NCBI GenBank assembly: GCA_004431415.1
Contig: QPMI01000193.1
Location: 1 to 64,000 of the forward strand
Source of the DNA: Cyanophora paradoxa
Taxonomy: Eukaryota; Glaucocystophyceae; Cyanophorales; Cyanophoraceae
DNA length: 64,000 bases
Direction: 5' to 3'
Part shown: piece by piece, positions 22,978 through 36,460 of the stretch
Position numbering within the stretch: the first letter of the stretch is position 1
Layout of the letters: each line of letters starts with the position of its first letter
The notes under the pieces: model-generated
What the model saw: the letters and a program-made list of their open reading frames with translations, nothing else
Told to the model about the DNA's origin: nothing
Databases searched by the model: none
Translations under genes and position numbers: made by a program

Positions 22978-23813
22978 ACGGGTCACTGCGCTAGCGCTCC
23001 TAGCCGGCCGAGGCCAGGCCTAGGCCTTGGGCCTGCGCATGCCCCACGAGAAATTCGTCACGGCGTCGAAATTAAAAATCAATAGTTCAGCTGCGGAAGC
23101 TTTTTTTTTTGAGAGACTACGGTGGGGCGAACCCCCCGTAGGTAGTGATATTAAAGACAACAAAGCAATCACAAATCAAAGATACAGTAAACTAGCACAA
23201 AATATATACAGAATCAAGAGGGATCACGAGAAGGGACACGATCAGAAGAACGCAAAAGATAATTATAAGGAGAACGAGCACGAGGAGAAGGAGTAGAAGA
23301 GCTCAAGGGCGTCGACGCAGAAGTACTAGTCACACTAGAACGACGAGGAGCACGGGGACGCAGCAAATAAGGAGAACGAGCACGAGGAACTACAGTCGAA
23401 GACGAAGATCTAGACGAAGACGACAAGACAGAGCTAACAGCAGAACTAGAAGACGTAGTCGCAGGAGGCAAAGGCGGAAGCAATCTATAGATATATCCAG
23501 GTTCTCAAAGTCCCTACGCCCTGTCATAGCATGTGGGGCCTTCGACACAGATTTTCCTGAGGCGTAGGGGGTGGGGCTCGTGAGGGGTGGGTGTGGACCC
23601 GGGGGATGTGGCATCAGGAACAAGTTGATGGAAAAAAAAGCACGAGTATCATTTCGAATCGATGAGCAAGAAATTACGAAGGGGAAGAAATCCAAATTCA
23701 CGCTGTCGATGGGAATGGGATTAGATCCTGCACTAAGTCCCTGAGTCCTGGAGAGCACAAGCCCCGAGCTCTCGCGGACTGCGCCCCGCGGACATCTGCG
23801 GGCGGACATCTCA

Positions 23814-24176
23814 GAGACCCTTGCGAGAGCCGCCCGGCCGCGCAGCCAGCTCACCTGGCCCGAAGAGCGAGGCCCGCTGGACGAGCCCCGAGCTTTCTAT
23901 CCGCTTCGGCGCTCTGCGGGCTGCGGGCGCGCGCTACGGAGGGAATCTGCGAGCGGATATCTCAGAGACCGTTGCAAGAGCCGCCCGGCCGCGCAGCCAG
24001 CTCACCTGGCCCGAAGAGCGAGGCCTGCTGGACGAGCCCCGAGCTTTCGATGCGCTTGAGCGCCCTGCGGACTGCGAGCGCGCGCTACGGAGGGCATCTG
24101 CGAGTGAATATCTCAGAGATCGAGGCGAGAGCCGCCCGGCCGCGCAGCCAGCTCACCTGGCCCGAAGAGCGAGGCT
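23814..24176. repeat. 151-bp tandem repeat, about 2.4 copies (segment C)
   Basis: The same array as at 837-1,199, with units starting near 23,814, 23,965 and 24,116. No difference from copy A was noticed within the array. Confidence 0.85.
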
Positions 24177-26177
24177 CCCTGTCGAGAGTCTCCAGGCAGG
24201 GCTCGCAGTACTTCTGGTAGAGAGTAGACCAGGAGCCGGTCCTTTTCATGCGAAGCGAGTGCACTGCCTCGACTCCAGAGTCTGTGCGAAGGAACCCGCG
24301 GCGCTGAGCTCGAGACGTCTGCCGGGCGGGGCGAGCGCACCATGCACGAAGTGCGCTCGTGAGCAAGAGAGTCTTCGAATGAGCACTTGCTGTCCGCGGC
24401 CGGGTGCATCGATAGCCCCTGGGAGAGCGAGCTTTCCCAGTCCGCCTGAATCGGAACGCGCACGCGTACGTCTCTCTGCGGCCAGCGCGGTCAGGGCGGC
24501 CAGCCCAGAGCGATCCAAGCAATAGCGTACATTCGCTTCGGCTTCAAGGAGCTGATCGTCTTTCCAGGATCGTCTGTCCAGGCGCGCGATGGGAGTGTAA
24601 AAAAGTTCAAAGCTCTGCGCGGTCGAACAGCAGCGGAGCGGGAGGAATGAGCGGATCGGGAGGGATGAACGATGTTGCGAGCCGCGGTGCGGGCGCGATG
24701 TCAGCCGCGGACGCAGAGATCGAGGAATTCACCTGAAGGCGCTCTCTCCTGACCGGCGCCCGGCCCCGAAAGGCAAGGGAACTGTGATGCTACCTCTCGG
24801 CTGCGTCTGCTGTACATGTGCGCTGCAGCTGCGGGCAGCGCTTTACGAGCAGCTGGGTCCCCTGATACGTATACCCCCGCGGGTTTTTTTAGGTCCGCGC
24901 TTCGAACGCGGCCCGAATTCGAATTCCAGCGAGAGTTAAGGCCTCGCGCGCGGTCGGGAGTTGAAAAACGCATCCGTGACCATTTCCGGGTGCCCGGCGG
25001 CGCGCTCCGGCGACATGCATGGACTTGCATATGCACGATGTATGTGCCCGTTCTCGGCAGCCGGGCGAGCTACGGGCTAGCGCTCGCCGCTAGCTCGAAC
25101 GCGTAGAGGAGGCCGTTCCCGGTTGTCTCCAACTCGTTCCGGCCGGCAATCCCGGTCGTGGCCTCAGGGAAACGGATTTGACGAGGGGGCATATGAAGGG
25201 GTATATACAAATTGAGCCGTTGGCTGCAAATTCAAGACTAGGGAGGTAATATATATAGCTAATCATGAATTTTCTTCGCATATATGCATATGCATGCTCG
25301 AACTGGAACGTTAACGCGCGCGGCCGCGGCCTGCGGGCGGCGCCGAGGCCCGCAGCGGCTAGCGCTGGGCGCGCGCGCGGCCCTATAGCTACTTGCGACT
25401 CGAGCTCGATCGATCGCGAGCGGTCCCGGCCCTGGCTGGGCGGCCGACTCGCTAGCGCAATCGAGCGTCTAGCTTTAGCGTCTAGCTATAGCGCTAGCGC
25501 TAGCTGTATACGTAGCTCTAGCTGGCTGCCGCGTCGATTGTGTACGTACCCCCTCGCCACTTCGCCCCCGGCAGAGGCGTCCTCGTCTTGCGGCGCCGGC
25601 GCCGCGAGGACCAGCCGCTGCACGTGATGTAGCCGTCGACGTGCGCGGGATGCGGCTCCGGGCCTCCTAAGCGGCTCACGACGCCGGGAGCCTCCGAGGC
25701 GCCTTGGCCTCTCCCGCCAGCGCGCAGCGCGCAGCGAGCAAGCTGGGCTCTCAATTACCAGTAGCCGCATACATCAGTCTGTCCGAAGCCTTGCAACTCT
25801 CCGGCGGGCTCTCCGTTCAGCGGGGCCGGGACATTGCGACTATCACGGTCGCGTCGCATGCGCAAGAGCGTGTTGTAATCAGCATCTTAAGCGTGGTGCG
25901 GAGCGCACGCGCTTCGGAAGCGCTTGATAATCAGCGCCTCTATAGATTCTGACTGCCGGCGCCACAGATGTACCGGTAAGATGTACGCCGGATATCATTC
26001 CGTGCACGTGAGGATGACGGCCTAAGTATCGCGCTCGGATCATCCGGGCTCGCACTGCGGTGCGCCCGAGCCCCTCGCTCTGCCGCGCGTGCTGTCGCGC
26101 ACCGGCGGAAGCGCGCTCTGAAGCCGAGCCGCGTCGCAGACGAAGCTGGTGCGGGACCGCTGGCGCCGTCACCGGAG

Positions 26178-29100
26178 ATGGGGGAGGAGCCGGCCGCTGC
26201 CGCGACCGCGCTCGGAAAGCGCGGCGCGCCCGCGGCCGCAGGACCCGAGGGCGGCCCGCCGTCTCCCAAGCGGGCGAGGAGCGTGCCTGGCGAGGAGGCT
26301 CCCGACTCGCCGGAGGAGGCTTGGCCGCCGCCGGGCGGCGCTCCCGGCGCGCGCGAGGCGTCGGCCCCGAGCTTGCCGGGGGTACCCCCACCCGGGGGGC
26401 GCCCGCCGCAGCCGCCGCCCTTGCCGCTCGCGGTGCCCGTCGACGCGTCCTGGAGCGCGTGGTCGCAGCTGAGCGCCGACCCGACCCTCTCCTGCGAGCC
26501 CCCCGAGAGCCTGTGGCCCCAGCCCATCGCCCCCACCCTGAGCCCCGTACCCCCCGAGGGCGACCTCGCGGGGCCGTCGGGCACGCAGCTCTCCGCGACT
26601 CTCTCGCAGTCCGCCGCGCTCCCCGCCGCGCCGACACGTACCCCCTCTCCCGCCGCCCCGACCCGTACCCCTTCTCCCGCCGCCCCGACCCGTACCCCCT
26701 CTCTCGCCGTCCAGACCCGTACCCCCTCTCCCGTCGCCCCGACCCTTACCCCCTTTCTCGCCGCCCCGACCCGTACCCCCTCTCCCGCCGAGCCCCTCGT
26801 ACCCCCACCGGACCTCGCCACCGCCTCTGGCGACCCGGCGCGCTCTTCCGCCGCCTCCACCAAGGACGCCGCCCCTGCGCACGCATTCAGTCGCCCAGCC
26901 CCTTCCTTCCCGAAGCCCGCGCCGGCCCCCCCAGCCCCCGCCCCGCCCCGTTCGGAGTCCCGCGGGACCTCCCGCCCCGCCCCGCGTCTTTCGGGTTTTC
27001 GTGGCGTCAGCTCCAGGCCCAACGGAACCTTCAGAGCAGGATTCCATTGGCGAGGCCACGGGTTGGTAAGCCGCAGCCGCCCGCTCATCTCTGCTCGATC
27101 TTGGTGCCACGTGCGCTGACGTCTGCAGATCGTGACCGGCTACGTCTCCTGTGAGCGAACGGCCGCTCGGATGCATGACCGGATCGCGATCGCCTGCCTC
27201 GGGCCCATCACCGCTGCGGATTTGTGCAACTTTACTGTTATAGGTGCGGTCCGTTAATCATATAAACTTCCTCATGTTTCCAGTAATTATAACCCCGGAA
27301 ATTTTTGCGTACCCGCGCACTTTTTCGCGTATACGTACCCCGCGCAGGTACGGTTCTTTGATCGCCCCTCGCCCCTCTGTCGCTGTCGCCGCTTATTACA
27401 AGGGCGCACTTTGCAGAGTACGAGTCTGACGCGTTCTACAAAGCCATGTTCGGTCGCGTTGCTGCAGCGAGCTGCCCCCGTGTCGGTTGCCTCGACGCCT
27501 CCAAGGACGTGAGCCGTCTCTCCGCACAACTTCGTCTTGAGCTTCCGTCGCCTCACGTCTTTCTGGGCGCAGATGCAGCCGTTCCAGGCCGCAAAACGAG
27601 TTGCCGCTTTTCTGCATGCTCCCAGAACCCATTTCACTTGTTTTTCCTTGTCTGATGCGCGCAACGGCAGCTTTAAAGAAGGCCTCGTTGGCGTTTGGTG
27701 CGCAAGCGCCCATTCAACGATTGTTCCTGTAATATTTCGCTCATCGCTTCTGCAGGCCCCCGTCTGTTTGCCCGGAGTTCGGAGAGGGTCCCGCAGAGAC
27801 ACTTCCGGCGGTCGAGCCGGCTAGCATGTCTCCGCAACCGCGAGCAGTGGCCGCAGGCGGGGCGGGCCACCGCCTGCCGGCGCCTGCGGCGCAAGAATTG
27901 CAATCGCCGGCGGAATCGCAATCGCCGGCGGAGTCCCAATCGCAGACGGCCGGGGTTTCAGACTCTGCCTCCAGCTCGTGTCCTCCGCGTGGACCTCTCT
28001 TCTACGCCCGTTGCTTCAACCAGGCAATTAGACACTTCAGCCCATCCTTCGTGCGTTCACCGGGCGACGCCTCTTGGGGCCGTCTGACCCGTGGCCGTGC
28101 ACGCGCCCAGGTCGCAGCTCTGCCGGAGCGTGAAAAAGCAGGGTTCGCCGAGTGTGTCAGGGACCTCAACTGTATGAAGAAGGCCTGCGAGCCTGTTGGG
28201 TTCCCCCTCGTGGTGCCCTTGACCAGCCCCCCGATTTCTTCCTATGCGCTTTTAATCCCTCCTACTCCAGGCGTTTATTAGGAGCGGAGAGCGGCCGTCA
28301 CTTGAATTGGCGCCGGAGGCACACCGCGCGACGTGGAAGCAGCTCACGTCGTTCACGGAGCGGTGGCTCGTCGACGCGGCGATCTTCCTCGCGGCAACAC
28401 TTGTGGATCTGGAGGCCCGACAGGGCCAGCGGCTGGAGGGCGCGCCCAGCGCGGCCACGGCAGCAGGCCCCAACCCGAAAGTGGCGTCCGCAACGCAGCT
28501 GCCGCCTCGGGCCTCGCCAGTGGCAAGGCCGCCGTTCCGCCCATCCGCCCCGTCGGACGCGTCTTTGACAGCCCCTCAAGCTCTGCCTCCGCCGCCGATT
28601 GCAAGCCCCGCCGCCCCGCGATTCCATCCACCGCCGCCCCGCTCCGCCGCACGCCCACCGCCGTCCACCTCGGCCCCCGCGCGATCAGGATCCGTCGCCT
28701 GTCCGCCCGCCTCGACCTCCTCGGGCCCCCAACACGCAGCCTCCGCTCGCTCATCGCCGCTTCCGTCGCCGGCCCAGCTCTATGCGGCGGATGACGTCGC
28801 ATCCACACGCACCTCTTCAGCCGCCGCAAGTTCCCCTGCAGCGAACGGTACGAGTTCGCCTCTTTTGCTGCTCCCCATCCCCCGCTCAGCTCTTCGCTGA
28901 GATGTCGCCGTCCGCAGTGCGTTTGGAGACGGCGGCCGCTATAGCTGCTCCAGGGCCGCCTGCATCTAGATCTGCTCCGTCTTCTGCTCAGGCAGCAGCG
29001 GCAGCGCCTGCTGCCGAACGCAGCACCGTCTCTGTGCCCGACGCATTGCCGTGGCCAGCATCAAAAGACCTCTTCGCGACGATGGCGGCTGCTGCAGCTG

Positions 29101-32100
29101 CGGCGGCGGACACGGTAGTCCTGCCGGCACCTTCACTTGTTCCCGTTTCCCCAGTTACAGGTGCGCCTCTTCTTGCGTGCCGTCTTCGTTTGCAACTACT
29201 TTCTGATCGTGAGTCGTATGGCTGTCCGGACCGGCAGCGCAGTTGCGTCGTGCCCCTGTGGCGCCTGCGTCGGTCCCACCCACCACATCGCCTCAGCCGG
29301 CACCAGCGCCGTCTGTGGAAGCCAGGGCGATTGCCGCTCGAGCCTCGTCCATCCGCCCGCCACCGCCTGTACATGTCGGCACAGGCGTTTCGAGCACCCA
29401 GGCCCGGTTCAAGCTGCAGGCTCAGAGCGCGCCCTTCAGAGACAGGGACTCTCGCCCATGTCGCTTCAGCGGTGCGCACCTGCCTCTTCGCGATGCGAAC
29501 GCAACAAACCCCGACGCTTCTGTTCGTCTGCGACGCTTCGCGTTGATGGCTTTATTCGGCGCAGTGGTTTTGGCGGCCTTCGCAATGCCTTCTCGTTCGT
29601 TCCCGCTCCGATCCATTTATAATTACGATCCATCCTTCATTCTTTACTCTAAATTGAACTTGACAATATCTCGAAAGATCGAACGAGAACTACGTATACT
29701 TAATATTAATCTTGCATATGGCCGATTCTCGGCCTGTATCCAGCGACCCTAATGAGCACGAACGCCAAGCAGGGAATGCCCTCGCCTTCGCGAGAGACCA
29801 CCACTCTCCCCTGGTGCTCGTGGTCGAAGACGCGCCGCAAATTTCAATTGAGATGCAGTGCGCTCTGTCGTCGCAAATCAAAGCTTCGACGTCTGTGCGT
29901 TAATCATGACACGCATATATGCAACAGACTTCAACCCCTTGAGGCCGCTTTCAACCCCAACACATCCATCGAGTTCGACGTAGTCCTCCTCCGTGCGTTC
30001 ATGATCGTTCTTAGGCTCGGACTGATATTTTTTAAATTTTAAATTGCCGCGCTCGTGGTCGAATGACACTCGGGGCGCACGCAGAGACGAACGGGAAGGA
30101 AGTCGTGACGACGGCGTCGGGCCAGCCCGCCCCCGTGCGGCTCTACACGAACCGCGAGAGTGCAGCGGTGCGTTGCGGCGCCGCTTGCACACGAAATAAC
30201 CGCTAGCGATAGTTAACTTCACTGCACCCATCTTCTGAGGGTTTTCCGATTCCACGCGCCGCGATGTGTTTGACAAGTCCCTCTCAGAGGTGTCAGATGC
30301 CGATGGACTGCCCTAGAGACGTGCATGCCACGCAAGTCTGCGTGTTGCCGCTCCCCCGCCTGATCGAAGTCGAACCCGTCCACATCTGTCTCCGGTGCGC
30401 TCGCGGGCGTCGCAAGAGGTCGCGACGAGCCCATTTCAACGCGTCTGACGCCCTGGCGCCCTTCTGCAGGCCCGTCGACCCCGCCTTCGCGAGGCTTCTC
30501 ATCCAATTCGAGCCGATGTACCTGTGGAGCCGACATGCCGCCGAGGTGAGTTCTGGTCGAGCTGCTCTCCACGGCTCGCCAGCTTGCGTCTGACCGCCCC
30601 GCAGCGCCTGCAGCTGGGGCCGCGGCTCGCGTTGAGCTCCCCGGCCGGCCCCCGGACGCCGTCCGCCGCTCTGCCTGCGCCGCTGGCTGCGGTGCGGGCG
30701 CCTCGTTCTTGTAAGAGCCTTTAATTTCCTGATGCGTTCGGCAGCCTCCGGCCGCGGTGGCGGCGCCTGCGACGCAATCCCAGGCGCGCGCACGGTCCCC
30801 AGGGTCTTTCACACATGGCCAGTTCAATCCTGCTCTCGGCGCTTCGCGCGGAGTCGCCTCCGGCTCGACGGCAACGGTCGCATCCGGCTCCGCTGCCGCT
30901 GCCGCATTTTTCAATTTTTCCAGCTCGATTTCTGTCGCTCGGAAGGTATGGTCCCTCGCGGTTCCGCCGCGCGTGGCGCCGCGCCGACGGCGGCGGCGCG
31001 CTGACGGCGGCGGCGCAGGAGGCTCCGTCGAGGGCGGGGGCGGGGGCGGGGGCAGCGGCCGTCGTACGCGTGCAGCGACCCGTCGTCGAGGCGATGCTGG
31101 AGTCGCGGGGCCGGACGACCGCGGCGGCCTCGAATTGCGAGGTCGCCGCCACGCCTGGGGATTCGCCCGCGCTGCAGAGCGTTTCGGCTCGCGAAAGAGC
31201 CGCAGCAGTGCTAACGGCGCCGGCGCCGGCGGCGGGCCGCTCGTCCGCAGAGCCCGGGAGGGCGCTCTCCAGCGCCCCGGATCCAGAGCCGGCGGGGGCG
31301 GCCGCACCTGCGGCGTTCAAGGACGGGAGGTACGAGTGCGGGCGCTGCGGCGGCGGCTTCCCCTCCAGCGTCGCCCTCTACGAGCACCTCGTCCTCTGCC
31401 GGCCCCCGGGCCCCGCGTCCGCGAGCGCCGCAGCGGCAGCAGCAGGCGCCGATGCGGGTAGCGTGTCGCGCAGCAGCAGCAGCAGCTCGGCGGGCCCCGG
31501 GCGCGAGGCTGGGGCGGGAGGGCCGCCGAGGGCGGCAGCGGCCGCGGCGGCCCCGGGGGTCGTCGGCCTGACTCTCGACGACGGCGAGGAGCGCGGGGGC
31601 GACGGGGACGCGCCGGGTCCCCCAGCGGCGCCCGGCCCCGCGCCCCCCTCTCCCTCCACAGCGGCCGCGACAGCCGTGCACACGGCGCAAGCGGCAGCGA
31701 GCGACGGCGCGGGAGGACGGACGCACGATCGCGAGGAGGCAAGCGGCTGCGAGCTGTCTGCCGCCATCCCCGGAGCGGCTTCCGGCTCCGCACTCGAGCT
31801 CGGAGCTTGCAGCGCTGATGCAGCGGGGACGAGCAGCGGGGAGCGTCCGGAGCAGAGTGGCGGGGCGAGCGCAGTTGAGCTCGAGGCTCGCGAAACGGCC
31901 GATCGCGGCGTCGACTCAGCCGAGTCTGCGGCGGCAGCGCAGCCCGGCACTGGCGAGCCCGGCGAGCCCGGCGAGCAACCTCGGCAGGCACGCTTTCCGG
32001 CCAGCGGAGGCGAGGGCTCCAGCCTGGCGAGCGTCACGGGCGAATTCGACGCCAGCTCGGAATGCGCTGCTGGGGACGCGGCCGCCGCGCCCTCAGCAGC

Positions 32101-32641
32101 CTCGGCGGCTTCGCCGCGCGCGCTGGAGCCGGGCCCTGCCGCGCCCTCGGTCGACGCCGGCCTGCCGGATGGCGAGGGTGCCGGCAGCAGCGGAGGCGCC
32201 CCTGCAGCGCTGGCGGCGGCCCCGCCGCCGCCCTCCCCCGCGCTCTCCTTCGCCATCGGCCCCGCGCGCGGCGACGGAGATTTAGACGAAGCTGGCGGCT
32301 CGTTGCGATCGCCCGCAGCGGACTGTGTCGCGGCGGCGGCAGCCCCCGCAGCGCTAGCGCAGGCGGCGGGGAGCGAGCGCGAGGGGCCCGCGGACGGGCC
32401 GGTGGCGGCAGGAGGGGCTCTGGAGGGGCCCGAGGAGCTCGCGGCCGTGGCGGGCGGCCTGGCCCCGGGGGAGGCCGCCTCCGAGGCCGGCTCCCCGCTC
32501 GTCCTCGTCTCCGAGTCCGAGTCGGAGTCGGACGAGGAGCAGCTCGGCTCGCCTCCGGGCGCCAGCGAGGGCGCCCCCGCCGCCCCAGCGCCCGCCGACT
32601 GGTGGCTCGAGCTCGGCGCCGACCCGCTCTCTCCCTCCTGA
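26178..32641 (+). CDS. Unrecognised Pro-rich protein with C-terminal C2HC zinc finger (copy C)
   Basis: I do not recognise this family. Exon 1 (26,178-27,065, 296 codons) starts MGEEPAAAATALGKRG, has a PSPKRAR basic patch (possible nuclear signal), and then about eight APTRTPSPA repeats. It ends at a GTAAGC donor. Exon 2 (27,129-27,243, 115 bp) includes HDRIAIACLGP; exon 3 (27,417-27,508) begins EYESDAFYKAMF; exon 4 from 27,573 reads AAKRVAAFLHAP. Later exons carry FSPSFVR, TWKQLTSFTERW, CRFSGAH, PLVLVVEDAP, SGQPAPVRLY, LPRLIEVEP and IQFEPMYLW. These blocks are conserved in the paralogue at 16,132-21,581, which supports real coding. The last exon, largely the frame 30,815-32,641, has one finger YECGRC...YEHLVLC (C-X2-C-X12-H-X3-C, 31,331-31,399), then an Ala/Gly/Ser/Glu-rich tail with an SESESESDEE cluster, ending DPLSPS. 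A nuclear nucleic-acid-binding role is only an inference. Some internal exon limits were not resolved. Confidence 0.7.
26630..26790 (+). repeat. 27-bp coding minisatellite in segment C
   Basis: About six clean units, each encoding the nine-residue APTRTPSPA or a variant, plus flanking partial units, in frame with exon 1 of the Pro-rich/C2HC gene. Unit number differs from the paralogue at 16,590-16,910, as expected for an expanding coding minisatellite. Confidence 0.85.
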
Positions 32642-33551
32642 CCCCCGGGCCCTGCCGCTTCGCGCGCCCCTGGAGGAGACCCCGTGGCGCCCGCCGCGTC
32701 TCGTCCAGCGCCGCGGCCCTCGAGCCGCGCCGCCCGCAGCTCCGCCGCCTCCCAGCGCCTGCAACGGGCTCGCTTCTCCTGCTCCCGCCCCCCCCCCCCC
32801 CCCCCCCCCCCCGCCTCCGCCGTCGCCTGGGGCCTCGCCTTGGGCCCCCCATGCGTGCCGCCGCCGCACCGCTTGGCCCTGCGACCGAGGTCGCACGCCC
32901 CGGCCCGATCCCGGCTGTACGGTCACCGCGTCGATCGCGAGTTCATCATTGGACGGTTGAACGTCGACATTACTTTAATTTATTGCATTTTTTTGGCAGC
33001 ATGCGCATGTATCTATATAGCTAAGACCGTCGGACTTATCGTTAACAAGAGCTCGAGGCTAGGACGCACGCACGTGTATATATACGTAAACGTAGCGTTT
33101 ATACGTTAACGTATACGTCACGGCGTATACGTAATTCGAATTCTTGATTTAATTAATGTGCACCGTTAACGTTACCACGTGCACTGCGGTCGCGATCGGG
33201 CCCGGGGCGCATGCACTAGCATTCAATGATTATAATTATGTATGCGTCGACGTCTAGATCTATAGCTACGTATAAAGGGAGCGCTAGCGGGCGCAGAGAC
33301 TAGCTAAGGGGGCAGAGTGATTGCGAGAGGGCCCGATATCGATCATGATCATGAATGCACATGTACATCGGGTCAGTTCTAGCCAATAAATAATACTTAC
33401 AGGCAGACATCTATCCTCGACAAGCAGATGCATAGCTGGCTTGAACGTCGGAAGGCAGCGGCGCACAAAAACCATCTAAAATCTCAACAGCAGCCACGGG
33501 GAGAGAGGCTGCGGCAGGGACCGAGGAGACCACGGCCCCCCGGTCGGGCCG

Positions 33552-34628
33552 CTACCGGTAAGAAAGAATGTTCCTTTTACTACTGACGGGCTCGTTGGCA
33601 CGGAAGCGTGTCCCGCGAAGCTGCGCCGCGCGGTCAGAAGAAGGAAAGGAAAGGAAGCGGCGGGAGCGAACCCGGCGGAAATTGCTCTCGGCGTCCCAGG
33701 CGGACGGAGAGTCCTCTACAGAGCGCGTGCTGTTGGCGGGCGAGGGTGGCGCCCCGTGCCCGTGCTGCGGGGTACCGGTGCCCTTGGCCGGCGTCCGGCC
33801 GGCGCCGGGCGTGCCCGGCGTTCCGGGCGCGCTCTTCCCTGCGCTGCTCCTGAGCGTGTTCTGCATCGCCTTCAGGTACTGGTGCAGGTCCTTCGCCTCC
33901 GTCTCGAGCTCGTCCGCCTCCGCCGCCGGCGCAGCGACGCCCATGGTCCCGCGAGCGGCGGCGGCAGGTGGGACGGCTCGGCCACGCCCTCGCCCGGGTC
34001 CGACACGGGCGATCCCGGCTGCGCGTTCCACGCTGGAAGCTGGCGCGCGCTCTCCGGGTCCGCAGCGCGGCCGACCACCACAGTTGGAAGGTCGCCGGAA
34101 GCCGCGAGCGCCATCGCCGCCTGGTGCTGCTTTATCCTCGCCAGAATGCGTTCGTATTTCCCGCTATTGGAGCCGAAGATCTGGTCGCTATCTTAGCTCG
34201 AGAAGCGAAGCCTGATCATGAGGAGCGAGCCCTGACCTCCTCAATCTCTCCTTCCCGCGGGGTGTCGATCGGCGTGTCAGCGGCTGAGTCCGGATCCGGC
34301 AGATCCTCGCCCTCTTGCGGCGCCTGCCAAAAAGAGGCGTAAGAGGACCCCAAGCACGATCGGCTGGCAGCTAGCTGAGCCGGGACAAGGGAAGGGAGCT
34401 GGCACACCCTGGACGACGAGGGTCGGTTCCTTGTGTGTGCCGGCTCGTCTTCTGCCCGAGCGGCGAAGAGAGGGATGCAGCCGAGCATGCACGCCAGCGA
34501 CGGCGGCCTGAAGCTCGTCAATCGAGCGCCCCGTCGTTTCGGCACATCGGGCTATACCTCAAAATAGAAGAGAAGCATGTTGGCGCTAAAGAAGTCGAGC
34601 TCGAAGGTGCGGGTGCCGCCGTGTCGCC
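33552..34628 (-). CDS. Same unrecognised minus-strand protein, copy C (one-base frameshift)
   Basis: Matches 10,448-11,525: last exon 34,180-33,552, middle exon 34,323-34,237, upstream exon ending at 34,558. The last exon is 629 bp here against 630 bp in copy A because one C is missing in the run after CCATGGT (about 33,948). This breaks the frame after about half of the exon. As the alternative copy is open, the missing base is probably a sequence error. Confidence 0.5.
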
Positions 34629-35252
34629 TGTCGACACTATCAGCGTCAGCGACACCATCACCTCGGCCCGGGCGGGCGCACAGCACGTTTCCGCGCGCAT
34701 CTGCCTCCTGCCGCGGGTCTTTTCCTCGGGTGAAAGCGGACCTGCTCCTGTTGCCGCCGACATTTTTTTGGCCGCCGGGGTACGCGAGCTTAAGCCCGGG
34801 GCTGGTTCAGCGCTATAGCCGCCACTGAGTCAGACGTCGACGTTGGCGCTAGCTACGAGCCCAGATAGGGAATTACCCCCTATGGCATCCGCCGCGGCAG
34901 CTGCAGCTGTGCGGGGTTGACGGTCCGCGCGGCCGCATGCGCAGAGGGCTCGGGTCTGCGGCCAGGGCGCGTCGGCGCAAGAAGCATGGGGCCGACGTCG
35001 ATGTCTATCGTCCTCAAAAAACCTAGTCCTGTACACGTGAAAGTTGATCGCTCCCTAGGGCCTAGGCCTAGGCTGACTGGTACAGCTGCCCGAGGGGGGG
35101 CATGCGGAGAGGCGAGGGGGCGAGGAAAGGGCAGTTGGCTAGCAGAGCTTCGTGAAGAAGTGACCTGCGCACGCGAGAAGCGATCGCTCAGGGCAGGCCA
35201 TGTGCGACGGCACGGGTGGAGAGGGGCATGCAGCTATGAGAGCTCTAGGAGG

Positions 35253-36107
35253 CTAGCTTCGTGCAAGCGATAGCGCACCGCCAATGTTTCCGCCACGCAT
35301 TGCCCGGTACACATTCTGCTCGAAGAGCCTCCTGTTCTCGCGCAGCAGGTCGGCTGCCTCTGCTCGCGCACCCCGCGATCAGCAAGCTCGTAGCGAAAGC
35401 CGAGCGAGATCGCGCGGACCCTTGTTCAGCGGGTCATCGGGATTCGGTTCCTGGAGGGAGCTGTGAGCGGCGCACGCGCAAATCGTGCGGGAAGGCGAGG
35501 AGCAAGTCGCCAGCGTGCGAGCGGACCAGGAACAGGAACTGCAGCCCGTAAATGATTGCGTTGATGTTCAGAACAGGCTTCCAGTCCTCGCGCAGGATGT
35601 TCAAGCACACATTGCCTTCAAGGTCAATGTTTGGGTGGTAGACCTGCTCAGCGCAATGAGCGCAGCATCGAAGACTGCGTGCGCGGAAGCGTTCGGTCGC
35701 AGTGCACCTTCGTCTCGCACTTGACCTTCGGCGGTTCATGCGGGTAGTTCGAAGGCACCTTGAACGAGAAGGGGAAGGTGCCGCCCTTGTAGAAGCCCTC
35801 GTCCGGCGAGATGAGCACGCGGAAGTTCATGATATCATCAGCGCTCGCAAACTCCGTCTTCACCGTCGGGGGCAGGCTCAGCTCGCTGATGTCTGCATGC
35901 GAAAGTTCGCCACCGCGCGGCGGAAGACTTCAGCCGCTGAAGAGCAGACGGACGTGCTACAAGCGAGCGGCTGCCGGCGGCAGACGCAGGCGATGGCGCA
36001 CCTTTCTGGATGCGGATTTCGCCAGGCGTGGTCTTCTTTCCAGATCCGCTGGCCTTCGACGCTGCATCGTCCTTCTTCTGCTGCTTTAGACTGAAGAGCT
36101 TGATCAT
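35253..36107 (-). CDS. UBC12: NEDD8-conjugating enzyme E2 (UBC12/UBE2M), copy C
   Basis: Same sequence as the gene at 12,150-13,004; I saw no difference in any exon. Exons: 36,107-36,002; 35,892-35,708; 35,643-35,527; 35,450-35,420; 35,359-35,253. The protein is again 181 residues with the intact active cysteine in GNVCLNIL. If the 15-kb duplication is an assembly artefact, the organism has only one such locus here. If it is real, this is a functional duplicate. Confidence 0.95.
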
Positions 36108-36460
36108 ATCTAAAGTCTCTGTGCGACGCTGCAGCTGGGCCAACCTCGCTGGGGTACAGCAGAATATTTGCAACTTTGCAGTAGCAAGAGCGGGCTGGAA
36201 CGGACACGAATGCGGAGAGCCTAGGCACTCCAAAGCCATGGTACGGGAGGCCCCTCTCTATCTCCGCCCACCTCGCGAGCTCGGGCTTGTGTACGTCGGA
36301 GCACAGGCCGGAAGTTTACGAAGCCTCGAGCGAGCAGCCGCGAGCTAGATTCGTCGATAGACGCTGGTGGCGATCAGTCAGGCCCTAAGCTAGTCCCGGG
36401 ACACTTAAACTGGCAGCGACAGCTGGCTTCCGTGCCGCACATTGACCCCGCTGCCCGCAG

